Below, in pieces: positions 34,711 to 43,988 of a stretch of DNA of 64,000 nucleotides; the stretch's first letter is position 1; the number at the start of each line of letters is the position of its first letter. The position numbers were made by a program, and so were the translations under genes. The notes beneath the pieces are model-generated. The model was given only the letters and a program-made list of their open reading frames with translations. It made no database searches and had not been told where the DNA came from. This DNA is from Bin87 sp963666415 (GTDB lineage Bacteria > Chloroflexota > Dehalococcoidia > Lucifugimonadales > UBA3495): contig CAXXPD010000002.1 in assembly GCA_963666415.2 (NCBI GenBank), forward strand, positions 1,178,001 through 1,242,000. Direction: 5' to 3'.

Positions 34711-35127
34711 TCATCTATCTCTAGTTGGTGGCGTGTCTCGACAGGCCCTTTTTCGGTCCGCTATGTAACGCAGTGCTGCGAACATCAGTGTCCCAACTAT
34801 TGCGCCGGTCATGATGGCGGGGGCAACTGCCATGGTGGAGTGGCGGTCGCTCGGAACCTCGGGCGCAAAAATGGCTATCACCCGGTGGACGAATGCGAAC
34901 GACAACGCGGCCAGCATGAAGGCGACGCCAATCGAGACGGCGATCCTGGTGACTAGGCCGTGTTGACATTTGAGATATAAGGCGATTTCGCTAACCCCAG
35001 CTCGTCATTCCCGCGAAAGCGGGAATCCAGAGTACCCTGAATGTGAACGATGTCTGCTTTCCAAAGCGCCTGGATTCCCGCTTTCGCGGGAATGACTGGA
35101 AATGTCAACAGAACCTAACCTGTTCAT
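34711..35127 (-). pseudogene. Small membrane protein gene split by a MITE
   Basis: The start ATG (35125-35127) overlaps the HAD-hydrolase stop as ATGA, with AGGAGA upstream. After codon 3 a 159-bp MITE intervenes. The frame resumes at 34956, giving a predicted original start MNRLVTRIAVSIGVAF. The 84-residue protein would have two transmembrane helices (residues ~6-28 and ~48-65) and a basic cytoplasmic tail ending PPTRDR. In the present sequence the frame from 35127 stops inside the MITE; translation could only restart at 34917. The reconstruction follows directly from the bases. The function is unknown. Confidence 0.65.
34957..35115. mobile_element. MITE with 27-bp hairpin arms
   Basis: Outer inverted ends GCCGTGTTGACATTT and its imperfect inverse AAATGTCAACAGAACC match the end of the IS5-type element at 43809. 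Internally, perfect inverted 27-bp arms (35004-35030 and 35070-35096) carry the common ATTCCCGCGAAAGCGGGAAT palindrome. The flanks show a YTA duplication (CTA/TTA). It carries no coding sequence. Confidence 0.7.
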
Positions 35128-35699
35128 CGGGTAGTTTCTCCTGCAGCGGGTGGCGGGGCGGACATCGGGTGGTGCGACGGCCAACGGTGGGTCCAGCCGG
35201 ATTTGAAGGCGATCTCCCGGTCCCGTCGGTCGTCGTCGCCGACGTGGGTCAACCCAGCGTCGGGCATCAGCTTCGCCAGGTGGTGCAGCATCTCCTTGGG
35301 GATGCAGAAGTCGGGCTCGAAGTCGAGGGCCTGCATGGCTGTCCTCTGGTCGGAAGGTTCACGGTCCGAGCAGGTGCCGACGATGGCGCCCTGACGCTGG
35401 AGTCTCGCCAGACGGCTGACTGGTATCGGGCCGCGGCAGCCGGGCTCGTCCTCTGGCATCTGAAGCGTGAGGTCGATGTCGAAGCTCCACACCGGCCGGC
35501 GGTTGGACTCGGGGTTAGGGCATAGCGTCATCGCTTGGAACTCGTGCAGGAGAGCGTTGGCGGCGGGATCCTCGGCGGTGGTATCTGGGTACGTGATCGC
35601 ACGGTTTTTCTCGTCGAAGAGTGCCGTGCGGTTGATGATGTCCAGCCTCTGCTTGGTGTCAGGGCAGGCGTTGGCTGAGTGAAGATGTTTAGTAGTCAT
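35124..35699 (-). CDS. HAD-superfamily hydrolase
   Basis: 191 residues, preceded by GGGAGGGCAG. The HAD core is visible as VWSFDIDLTLQ (the DxD nucleophile motif I, about residues 70-80), VGTCSDRE (motif II) and THVGDDDRRDREIAFKSGW (motif IV). It resembles phosphatase-type HAD proteins with a very small cap. The N-terminal ~65 residues are atypical. Its stop overlaps the start of the small membrane gene, which points to translational coupling between a HAD phosphatase and a membrane partner before the MITE arrived. The substrate cannot be told. Confidence 0.75.
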   Translation of the reverse strand: MTTKHLHSANACPDTKQRLDIINRTALFDEKNRAITYPDTTAEDPAANALLHEFQAMTLCPNPESNRRPVWSFDIDLTLQMPEDEPGCRGPIPVSRLARLQRQGAIVGTCSDREPSDQRTAMQALDFEPDFCIPKEMLHHLAKLMPDAGLTHVGDDDRRDREIAFKSGWTHRWPSHHPMSAPPPAAGETTR

Positions 35700-35744
35700 G
35701 GTTTATCTGCCCTCCCGTTTCGTGAGGCGTGTGTGATGTTGTTG

Positions 35745-36590
35745 TCAAAGAGGGGTGATGTTGCCGTCGGACAGGACGAAGCCGGTCTCCGATACCTGGA
35801 CCAGCATCCTCGCGTAGCGGTTGCCGTCGATGCCCGTCACGTGGCTGAACGTGATGGTCACCACTTGGCTGTCCTCATCCTCTATATCTCTCTGGAAGTT
35901 GTCCGGCATACCGGCGCCCTCCCACTCGAGCTGGATGGCTTCTGAAGCTGCTTCGAACTCCGCTGTCTCCATGTAAAAGCCGTCGATCTCCTTGCTGGTG
36001 TAAAACATGGTCTGCTCCCTTGCTGTAGTGTTGGGGCACCCTGCTGTGGGTAAGTTGCTGAGTGTCCATTCAAATCCGAACACCAGGTGGCCTGGGTACT
36101 CGGCCAATGCCCGGAGATACTGCTTCCTGAACTCGGTTCTGATCATGGCTCGGAGCGGTTCTTTCGCGGCCTGCCACGCCTCCTTGGGTTTCCCGTGCAT
36201 GAACATTGATGCGGTCCCGCCTGGGCCTGGGTCGTCGAAGACGTCCAGTGTAGGCTCGCCCAGCGCGTGCATCAAACGTCCGTCTGGGCAGATGAGCATC
36301 GACGGGTATGCCTGGTCGCTGTGCTGCTGGCTGAACAGCGCGAGGCTAATGAGCGCTCCGGCGTGGTTCCAGTTGTCGGCGATGATGTTGGCCGGGATGG
36401 TGTTGCCGAAGTATTTCAGGCCTTCGGCGTGGTTCCACACTTCCGCCGTCCGGTTAGGGCGCTGTTCGTAAAGGTATTGTCCGAGCTCGCCGCGCCCGTA
36501 GGTGTGGTAACGCTGCATCATTCGGCTGACGGGAGTGCCGAGCGTAACTCGGTTGGCGGCTATCTCTGTGGTTGGCGGTGATTTGATCAT
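35745..36590 (-). CDS. Hypothetical protein, possibly two genes
   Basis: An open frame of 281 residues starts MIKSPPTTEIAANRV at 36590. The first ~190 residues include NIIADNWNHAGALISLALF and YPSMLICPDGRLMHALGEP and recall a small beta/alpha domain. At 36008 there is an in-frame ATG with AAGGGAGCAGACC directly before it, so the last 87 residues (MFYTSKEIDGFYMETAEF ...) may be a separate or internally initiated protein. No family is recognised for either part. It is the most upstream gene of the 31-36.6 kb host block; IS1380 copy D lies just beyond. Confidence 0.55.
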   Translation of the reverse strand: MIKSPPTTEIAANRVTLGTPVSRMMQRYHTYGRGELGQYLYEQRPNRTAEVWNHAEGLKYFGNTIPANIIADNWNHAGALISLALFSQQHSDQAYPSMLICPDGRLMHALGEPTLDVFDDPGPGGTASMFMHGKPKEAWQAAKEPLRAMIRTEFRKQYLRALAEYPGHLVFGFEWTLSNLPTAGCPNTTAREQTMFYTSKEIDGFYMETAEFEAASEAIQLEWEGAGMPDNFQRDIEDEDSQVVTITFSHVTGIDGNRYARMLVQVSETGFVLSDGNITPL

Positions 36591-36616
36591 GTCTTCGGCC
36601 TTGGTGCCCACCTTGA

Positions 36617-38330
36617 CCCCAATCCACCGAAAAGATGAGTGTCGCGGTGTGCTGAAGGGGTAAGAAAGTGCTCCTGTGCATCTGGGATAATGGCTTTTGA
36701 AACAGGAAACCGTCCCCAGGCCAGGAGCACCCAAAAGATGCTAGCAGATGACCACCCCGACCGCATCCAAATCGCCTTTGACGACCACCGCCTGGTGGCC
36801 AATGCTGGGCTGATCCTGCCAGCCACGCTGGGCCGGCATCTGGGCCGGCCCGAACTGGTTGACCGGCAACCTGGACCTGGGTCGCGCCCCAGGCCGAGCC
36901 AACACCGGCGACAAGGTGATGACGCTGGTGGCGTCTGCTCTGGCCGGAGGAGACTGCATTGACGACGCCGACGTGCTGCGCACCGGCGGGACGGCTAGCG
37001 CCATCGGCTGCGTAGTCAAGGCGCCATCCACCCTGGGGACCTTCCTGCGCAGTTTCCGGTGGGGCCACGTCCGCCAACTGGATCGGGTCAGCCGGGAGCT
37101 GCTGGCCCGGGCCTGGTCGGCTGGGGCCGGACCCGGCGACGGGCCGTTGACCATCGACCTGGACTCCACCATCTGCGAGACATACGGTCTGGCCAAGGAG
37201 GGGGCGCGCGACCACGGCTACACCGGCCAGCGAGGCTATCACCCGCTGCTGGCCATTGCCGCCGGCACCGGCGACGTGCTGATGGCTCGGCTGCGCAAGG
37301 GCCGCGCCAACACCGTTCGGGGCGCCGCCCACTTTCTACGCGAGACGGTGGGGCGGGTACGCTACGGCGGGGCCAGGGGACAACTCACGGTGCGGGCTGA
37401 CAGCGGCTTCTACACCCACGCCATCGTCGCCGTCTGCCGCAAGATGGATGTGCGCTACTCCATCACCGTCCGCCAGCAAGCCCGCCTGCGGAATATCATC
37501 GAGGCCATACCCGAGACTGACTGGACGCCGATTCCCTACTGGATGGACGGCGCCGCCGACGTGGCGGAGACCACCTACGTCCCCTTCCAGGATGAGCCCG
37601 ACGCCGCACCGGTGCGGCTCATCGTCCGGCGGGTGCAGCCCACGCCCGGCTCCCAGCTGGCCCTCTTCGCCAGCTACCGCTATCACGGCTTCATCACCGA
37701 CCGAGACGGGGACACCCTGGAACTGGAGGCCGACCATCGGCGCCACGCCGAGATCGAGAACGCCATCCGAGACCTCAAGTACGGCGTCGGGCTCAACCAT
37801 CTCCCCTCAGGCCGCTTCGCCGCCAACGGCGCCTGGCGGGCGGTGCAGGTGATGGCGCACAACCTGGCCCGCTGGACCGCGCGCATCGGTCTGGGTGAGC
37901 AACTGGTAACCACCAAGACCCTCCGACGACGCTTCTTCTCCCTCGCCGGACGGCTCACCCGCTCGGCGCGCCGCCTCACTTTGCATCTTCCCCAGCGCTG
38001 GCCCTGGGAAAACCAGTTCAGTCGCGCCTTGGCTCGATTGCGAGCAATTCCACTCCCAGCCTGACGGCGGCCGTCTGCCACTGACCCGCCATCCGGCCAT
38101 CTGACCGTTCCCGCCAACTCGCGCCAACCCAGCCCGCGAAGGGCACTCCTTGCCCACCGCATCTCGAATTACGCCCGCCATGGCCACTGCGGGCCGCCAT
38201 CATCGTGTCTGGGTGCCTACTTCACACCGCCCTCATCCCCATCTATTGGAACCTGGCCTGGCCTGTTCGCCCTCCCTTGCCCATCAACCCTGGTGTCAAC
38301 TCCAGCGTACATCGCTTCGGTGGATTCGGG
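36617..38330 (+). mobile_element. IS1380-family element, copy D
   Basis: Terminal repeats CCCCAATCCACCGAA at 36617 and TTCGGTGGATTCGGG ending at 38330; 1714 bp. The transposase-distal 270 bp match copy B almost base for base. Confidence 0.9.
36738..38064 (+). pseudogene. IS1380 transposase, frameshifted (copy D)
   Basis: The transposase starts MLADDHPDRIQIAFDDHR at 36738. One base is missing at about 36872 (after GRPELVDRQ), so the first 45 codons are out of frame with the rest. From ~36880 the protein is complete: NLDLGRAPGRANTGDK, TIDLDSTICETYG, LTVRADSGFYTHA and AEIENAIRDLKYG. An internal GTG or ATG could still give an N-terminally shortened product, but the normal enzyme is not encoded. 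Confidence 0.85.
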
Positions 38331-39263
38331 GTAAAGGGTGTCGACGTATAGTGAAAGCGTCCTCGTTAACTGGCTGGCAGAAATGTCAAATTCACCTCAT
38401 GGAGAATGTGACTTTGACGCAAAAAGAACAAGCAAGACTTCAGGTTCTGAACAGTTTGCTCGCTGAGCACATGACATTGGACCAGGCAGCCACGCTGATG
38501 GGTGTCACCACTCGCCGCACCAGGCGTATTCTGGCGGCCTACCGGGAGAAAGGCGCAGCTTCCTTCGCCCATGGTCACCGGGGCCGCCGGCCAGCCAACG
38601 CGACACCGGATGCCGTGGTGGCCGGCGTAGTGCGTTTGGCTCGTACCAGGTACGCAGGTGCTAACCACACCCATCTCAGCGAGTTGCTCAGTGAGCGCGA
38701 CGGCATCGACATCGGCAGGACCACCCTGCGGCGCATCCTGGTCAACGCCGGTCTGAGCAGTCCGCGGCGAAGGCGTCCGCCCAAGCACCGGATACGCCGC
38801 CAGCGCATGCCTCGGGAGGGCATGCTGATCCAGGTGGATGGCAGTCATCACCCATGGTTGGGGGACCAGGCACCACCGTTCACGCTGCTGATTGCGGTGG
38901 ACGATGCCACCGGTACGGTGGTTGACGCCCTCTTCTGTGAGCAGGAAGACAGTCGCAACTACTTCTTGCTGATCCACGGTGTGGTGCAGCGTCGCGGCAT
39001 ACCCGTCGCCCCCTACACCGACCGCCACGCCGTCTTCAGGCACACGCCTGGCGCCGGCCTCCCGGGGATGCCGACCCAGTTCAGCCGGGCCATGGGAGAA
39101 CTGGGGATCCAGATGATTTTTGCCCGGTCGCCCCAGGCCAAGGGTCGCGTGGAGCGAACAGCGGGTACCTTCCCTGGACTTTGTACATTTGGGTGGTGCA
39201 GGCGAGGACGTCGGTGAGTTGAGCGTAAATTGCGGCTGGGGGTTTTCAACTGTCGGGGTTGAA

Positions 39264-40737
39264 CCCTCGGCTTTGTACAATCAAGCGGCATAGGCTAGCG
39301 TGTCGAGCATCCTGTGGTACAAGAGGCGCGGGACTTTTATCGATTCGTGCTCGCGCTCGGACGGCATAAAAGTTCCCTGCTGCACCCAGAGGTGTCGTCT
39401 GACCAGGGCGATGGCGTCGGCGAAGGAAGGGCTGGTTTTGTCATACCACGCCGCGGTGCGCGGCGCCATGCCGCCACGCTGTTCGATCAGGATATCCGCT
39501 GCCAGCGTCACCACGCTGAACAGGCCAAAGAGCGCGGGGGTGGTTCGGGCGATGGCTCGTTCCGACCACTGGCGCTGGGTTTCCACGCCCAGGTGAGCCC
39601 GCAGCTCCTCAAAGGTCACCTCGACCTGCCAGCGCAGCAGATACCACTGCAGTATCCGCAGGGGTTCCGCCTCGGTGTCGGTGCATAGCAAAGCATAGGG
39701 CCCGCGGCGCTCCTCCAGGTATCTGATGACGACCCAACGTATGGGAAGGCGCGGCGGCCCGCCGTGGTACCACAGCGCCACGCCCGAAGCGAGCTCGACC
39801 ATGGCGGTACTGCCGTCGGAACCGGTGGCGCGGTAGGGGGTCCATGCGGTAGGGAATCCATTGTGTAGCGGGATCGTCCAGCACCGCCGTGGGACTGGGC
39901 AATCGCGCGCCGACCACCCGGGGCCGCCCGATCTGGCCGGGCCGCCGCGGTGGCGCGGGCTGGTACCGGGACGCGTCCTTGCGCAGTTTGGTGACGACGA
40001 CAATCGGCTTTGACATACTCTGGCAATGCCGCAGGAACTCGCGCTTGGCGTAGCCGCCATCGGCCACCACCACCAGGTCCCGGTCCGGCAGCCACCGGCG
40101 CAGGCAGACCAGCATCTGCTGGGCGTAGTCGGTGAACGTCTGGTGCCGGCGACCTTTGCGCCGGTCGTAGCGGGCCGACACCACCAGCGCGGTCAAAAAC
40201 GGCAGCGCCCAGTGTCGACCCGCCCATCCGATACGCGTCAGCAACATCAGGCTCACCCATTGCAATCCGGGGGTCATCACCACCTGGTCGTCCGTGGACC
40301 GCACCGGATCCCGATACCGCCCCTTGGCCGCAATCTTCCGGCCCCAGCGTCGTTCCACCGTCTCGTCAATGCCGAACACCAACGGCTCGGTGGATGAACC
40401 AAGGCGCCCGGCCACCAGCAGCAACAGCACCCGGCTCAGTTGCAGCGGCGACCATCGGGCACGGTTGAGCACGTGGTGATAGACGGCGAAGTCGCCGTGC
40501 TGCCCAATCCCCAGGATGTTGAGGGCGGAGGACACGGTGCGTTTGCCGGGAGACAGGATCGCTCCCATGGCCAGGAGTTGGGCTTTGCGCCAGGTCCTGG
40601 GGTCAAACAGGTGCTCAAAGGGCAGCAGCAGGGTTACTATGACTGCGGGCAGGGTAGGCATACTCGACCTCTTGTAGTGATTTGGTCGAGCTTACCCTGT
40701 TCTTATAATTTATCTAGCTTTTGTACAAAGTCGAGGG
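39264..40737 (-). mobile_element. IS4-type element, inner copy
   Basis: 1474 bp with ends CCCTCGGCTTTGTACAA and the inverse TTGTACAAAGTCGAGGG, 5-bp duplication TTGAA at 39259-39263 and 40738-40742. It shares the TTCTTATAATTTATCTAGC subterminal sequence with the element at 53083-54559. Confidence 0.85.
39281..40661 (-). pseudogene. IS4-type transposase, one-base frameshift
   Basis: N-terminal MPTLPAVIVTLLLPFEHLF, then LLAMGAILSPGKRTVSSAL and VFGIDETVERRWG (first catalytic Asp), VVVADGGYAKREFLRH (second), a shift in a run of C at about 39845, and the C-terminal part with LRWQVEVTFEELRAHLGVET (catalytic Glu). The order and spacing fit IS4/IS701-related transposases. One extra C separates the two frames, so either the element is inactive or the base is a sequencing error. 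Confidence 0.85.
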
Positions 40738-41635
40738 TTGAACCCCGACAGTTGAATAGTTCAGTAGGCCAGCCACAGCACGAAGTGCGCCGATTCGGCC
40801 ACGTATCTAAATTTTGTGCAAAGTCCAGCTTCCAGGACCGGCTGGTAACTGAACTCCGCCTGGCCGGGGCGAGCGGCATCGGGGAAGCCAAGCGGGTGCT
40901 GGAGCAGTTCCTGCCACGGTTCAACCGGCGATTCGGGGTTCCCCAGCAATACCCTGAGCCGGCATTCCGACCCCTAGACCTGGAGCTGTGCCTGGAACAG
41001 GTCCTGTGCTTCAAGCACAGCAGGAGAGTGGCCAGGGACAATACGGTGCGGTTCAAGTTGCACACCCTCCAGTTGTTGCCCGGGCCGGAACGCCCCAGCT
41101 ATGCAGGGGTGGTTGTGGAAGTCCTGGAAGGGCTGGACGGCCAACTCAGAGTGCGCCACGACGGGCGCATCATCGCTGCCCTGGAGGCGCCCTCCAGTCC
41201 GGTATTCCTCCGAAACGGCCACGGGTGTTCCGCACCTGTTTCTGTCCCGACCTCCGGTGCCCACGGCTTGGGCGAACGCTGGACCGCGACCCTCAAACCA
41301 CTGGACTCAAGGGTCGAGAACGAGAAGGATCAAGGGGACAACAATAACAGCTCGGCCGCCGCCGGAAATCCCAAAGCCACCTCTCCGCACAAGCCGACAT
41401 TCCTGCAAAGGGAGAGGTGGAAGGCGATTCAGAAAGCCAGGCGCAAGGGGATGTCGCTTAGAGCGATAGAGCGGGAATTGGGGATCCACAGGAGCACCAT
41501 CAAGAAATACCTGGACGCCGAGGGTCCCCCAGCGCAGCTACCCCGGGCGGGTCCTACGACGTCATCATCTGCTACCATGGCAGCCTGATCGAGTGACATT
41601 TATGCCAGCCACTTAAACGGACATTTATCCTGAAC

Positions 41636-41889
41636 AACGACACTTGGTCGATTTCCGCCAGATGCCTCCGCCAGTCGGGCTCAGGTCCGGTGCCGGCCGC
41701 CAAATCGCATTGGTGGAAGAACGCCGCCAGTGTGTCCGGGGAATCGAACACGCCTCGGCGAAATCCTTGACCGAGCCTACCGTGGGCTGCGGCTCGCAAC
41801 CAGGCGCTCAAGGTCATCCCTTCCCGGCGAGCCTGGTCGACGAAACGATCCAGGTTCTCGTCGGGGATGATCAATTGCACTTTGGCCAT
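41636..41889 (-). pseudogene. Ribbon-helix-helix antitoxin, C-terminus truncated
   Basis: MAKVQLIIPDENLDRFVDQA then REGMTLSAWLRAAAHGRLG form a CopG/VapB-like DNA-binding strand and helix pair. FDSPDTLAAFFHQCDL and EPDWRRHLAEIDQ follow, the standard continuation of this antitoxin family. The last ~10 residues are replaced by sequence of the ISNCY right end, and no toxin (PIN) gene follows on the far side. The toxin gene was probably lost with the insertion. Confidence 0.7.
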
Positions 41890-42038
41890 GGGTGAACTCT
41901 ATGCCTCTGTAGATGTGCATTAATGTTGCACACCGCTGGAATCACGGTCAATGTCAAGGGCGGCGGTAAACCGTACCACTGTGGTGTCGTAGGTCAGGGA
42001 AAATGTCCGGGTAAGTGTTCAGCGAAAATGTCACTCCG

Positions 42039-43191
42039 TTACGCTGCCATGGTATCCGATGTCGACGGATTGGGCACCATCCGCTGCTTCCATCCTGGAG
42101 GACCTCCGGCCTCCAGATAACTCCTGACGGTGGACCTGTGGATGCCCAACTCCCGTTCGATTGCCCGCAGCGACATGCCCTTGCGCCGGGCTTTCTGGAC
42201 CGCCTTCCATCTCTCCCTCTGAAGGAAGGTCGGCTTGCGCGGGGCGACGGTTGCGGGTGGTGCGGCGGCGACTTCACCATCGGTGAAGTCCGGTTGATCC
42301 GCCTCGGGTTCCTGACTTGAGACCAGCGGAGCCAGGTGCGCTGTCCAGCGTTCATCCCAGTGGTTTACCCCGATGGGCGCAACCGGAGAGACGGCGGGAG
42401 GCTGGTGGCCGTTGCGGAGGGATACCGGGCTTGGCGGGGCCTCCTGAGCAGCGATGATGCGCCCCTCGTGGCGTACCTTGAGCCGACCATCCAGCCCCTG
42501 CAGGACTTCCACCGTCGCCCCAGCATAGCTGGGGCGTTCCGGCGCCGGCAGCAGTTGGAGTGTCCGCAACTGGAACCGCACCGTGTTGTCCCGGTCCACC
42601 CTCCTGCGGTGCTTGAAACACAGAACCTGTTCCAGGCATAGCTCCGGGTCCAGCGGTCGGAACGCTGGCTCGGAGCACTGCTGGGGAACGCCGAAGCGCC
42701 GGTTGAACCGAGGCACAAACTCATCGAGCACAGCCTGTGCCTGCTCCAGGGTGGTTGCGCCGGCCAGCCGCAGTTCGGCAACCAACCGGTCCTGAAAGGT
42801 GCCTCCGGTTCGCTCAACACGTCCCTTGGCCTGGGGCGACTGGGCGAAGATCATCTGGGTCCCCATCTCATCCATGGCCCGGCTGAACTGGGTGGGCCCT
42901 GCAGGGAGGCCGGGTCCCGGCGTGTGCTTGAACACTGCGTGGCGATCGGTGTAGAGGGCCACGGGCACGCCGCGATGCTCCACCAAGGCGCGGATCAGCA
43001 GGAAGTAGCTGCGAGCGTCCTCATGCTCACAGAACAAGGCGCTCACCACCTGGCCGGTAGCATCGTCCACCGCGATCAGCAGCGTGAACGGCGGGGCCTG
43101 ATCCCCCAACCACGGGTGATAGCTGCCGTCCATCTGGATCAGCATGCCCTCCTGGGGCATCCGTTGCCGACGGACTCGGTGTTTGGGTGGA
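42039..43191 (-). pseudogene. ISNCY transposase, N-terminally truncated
   Basis: C-terminal ~380 residues of an ISNCY transposase parallel to that at 38-41 kb: PKHRVRRQRMPQEGMLIQMD, YTDRHAVFKHTPG, FAQSPQAKGRVERTGGTFQD, FVPRFNRRFGVPQQC and the C-terminal MSLRAIERELGIHRSTVRSY. The region with the first helix-turn-helix is missing because the IS5 element joins at 43191/43192. The right end of the element, AATGTCACTCCGTTACG region, lies near 42030. Confidence 0.85.
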
Positions 43192-43809
43192 CGGAGTAGG
43201 ACGGAATGACCGGCATCATACCCAGTTCCAGGATGTGTCGGCGAAACTCCTGGGCATCGTACCCTTTGTCGGCCAGTACGTGCTCGCCAGCATAACCGGC
43301 GATCAATTCCTCCGCCTGGGTGATGTCGTGCTGTTGCCCGCCGGTCAGGATGAATCGCAAGGGGTTGCCCAAGCCGTCCACGCTCACGTGAATCTTGGTG
43401 CTGAACCCGCCGCGGCTCCGGCCCAGGGCCTGGGCCGCCTGGCCACCCTTTTTGGGGGAGCTCCCGCCGCGCAAGGGTGCGCCCGGACCACCGTGCTGTC
43501 GATGATCAGGTATTCCAGATCCGCGTCGTCGCAGAAATGTTGATGCATTTGTGCCCAGACACCTTGGTCAGTCCAACGGGCGAATCGTTTGTAGACGCTG
43601 TTCCAGTTCCCGTATTCGGCTGGCAGCAGTCGCCATTGGGCCCCAGAGCGGTTATCCATAAGACGGCCTCGACAAAACGTCGGCAATCCGCTTCCTGGCC
43701 AACGTACAGGCCGGTGCGGCCACGCAAGAAATCGAGAATCCTAGCCCACTGTTCTGGTGATAGTCTGATGTTTGACATACAGCCATTATAATGAAATGTC
43801 AACACGCCC
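43192..43809 (-). pseudogene. IS5-family transposase, truncated and frameshifted
   Basis: Reads MSNIRLSPEQWARILDFLRG from about 43778. It shifts frame near 43655, continues RSGAQWRLLPAEYGNWNSVY and LEYLIIDSTVVRAHPCAAGA, then shifts again near 43470 to SRGGFSTKIHVSVDGLGNP and HVLADKGYDAQEFR, where it ends at the ISNCY junction. The second shift is at the position where IS427-type IS5 elements use programmed frameshifting; the first looks like damage. The end GGGCGTGTTGACATTTCAT at about 43791-43809 matches the MITE at 34957. Confidence 0.75.
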
Positions 43810-43988
43810 TAGTTAGTCGGGACTTTTTCGCTGGACGTCGACAACTGTGGCGGAGGAAAACTGTACCACCGGCGGAATGCCTGACGGCTCTTACAGGAGG
43901 GACGGTACGGCTATGGAGATGGTGGCAAGGCCGGCTTTGGCGGGGCGCTAATCGGCGGGCGGCCGGGCCGAAATGGGGTTGTGGGCGA

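Larger units (their letters stand above)
39174..40828. mobile_element. MITE (176 bp) with an IS4-type element in its hairpin
   Basis: Outer ends CTGGACTTTGTACATTT (39174) and AATTTTGTGCAAAGTCCAG (to 40828), with 5-bp target duplication CTTCC at 39169-39173 and 40829-40833. The two arms (39174-39263 and 40738-40828) are non-coding. Joined at the inner duplication TTGAA they form a perfect 29-bp palindrome with 14-bp arms, CAACTGTCGGGGTT to the left of its centre. Confidence 0.8.
38399..41588 (+). pseudogene. ISNCY transposase, split by MITE + IS4-type element
   Basis: The first part (38399-39173) has a helix-turn-helix (HMTLDQAATLMGVTTRRTRR) and the rve core with LIQVDGSHHPWLG, YTDRHAVFRHTPG and IFARSPQAKGRVERT. 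The second part (40829-41588) resumes with FQDRLVTELRLAGA, FLPRFNRRFGVPQQY and a C-terminal module with MSLRAIERELGIHRSTIKKY, a second helix-turn-helix. Removing 39174-40828 and one CTTCC repeat restores Gly-Thr-Phe-Gln-Asp-Arg, exactly as in the second ISNCY copy. Confidence 0.9.
38364..41635 (+). mobile_element. ISNCY-family element carrying a nested insertion
   Basis: Left end TGGCTGGCAGAAATGTCA at 38371 and right-end inverse TGACATTTATGCCAGCCA at about 41594-41611 are paired. The transposase gene is split at 39173/40829 by a MITE which itself carries an IS4-type element. The right end truncates an antitoxin-like gene. A second ISNCY copy lies at 42.0-43.2 kb. Confidence 0.8.

Noticed and set aside
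35004..35096. A transcription terminator formed by the ATTCCCGCGAAAGC hairpin
   Set aside because: The hairpin is internal to a MITE with its own ends and target duplication. Any terminator effect would be incidental.
43192..43809. An active IS5 element using programmed frameshifting
   Set aside because: Although one shift lies at the usual place, another frame change near 43655 and the missing C-terminus show it is broken.
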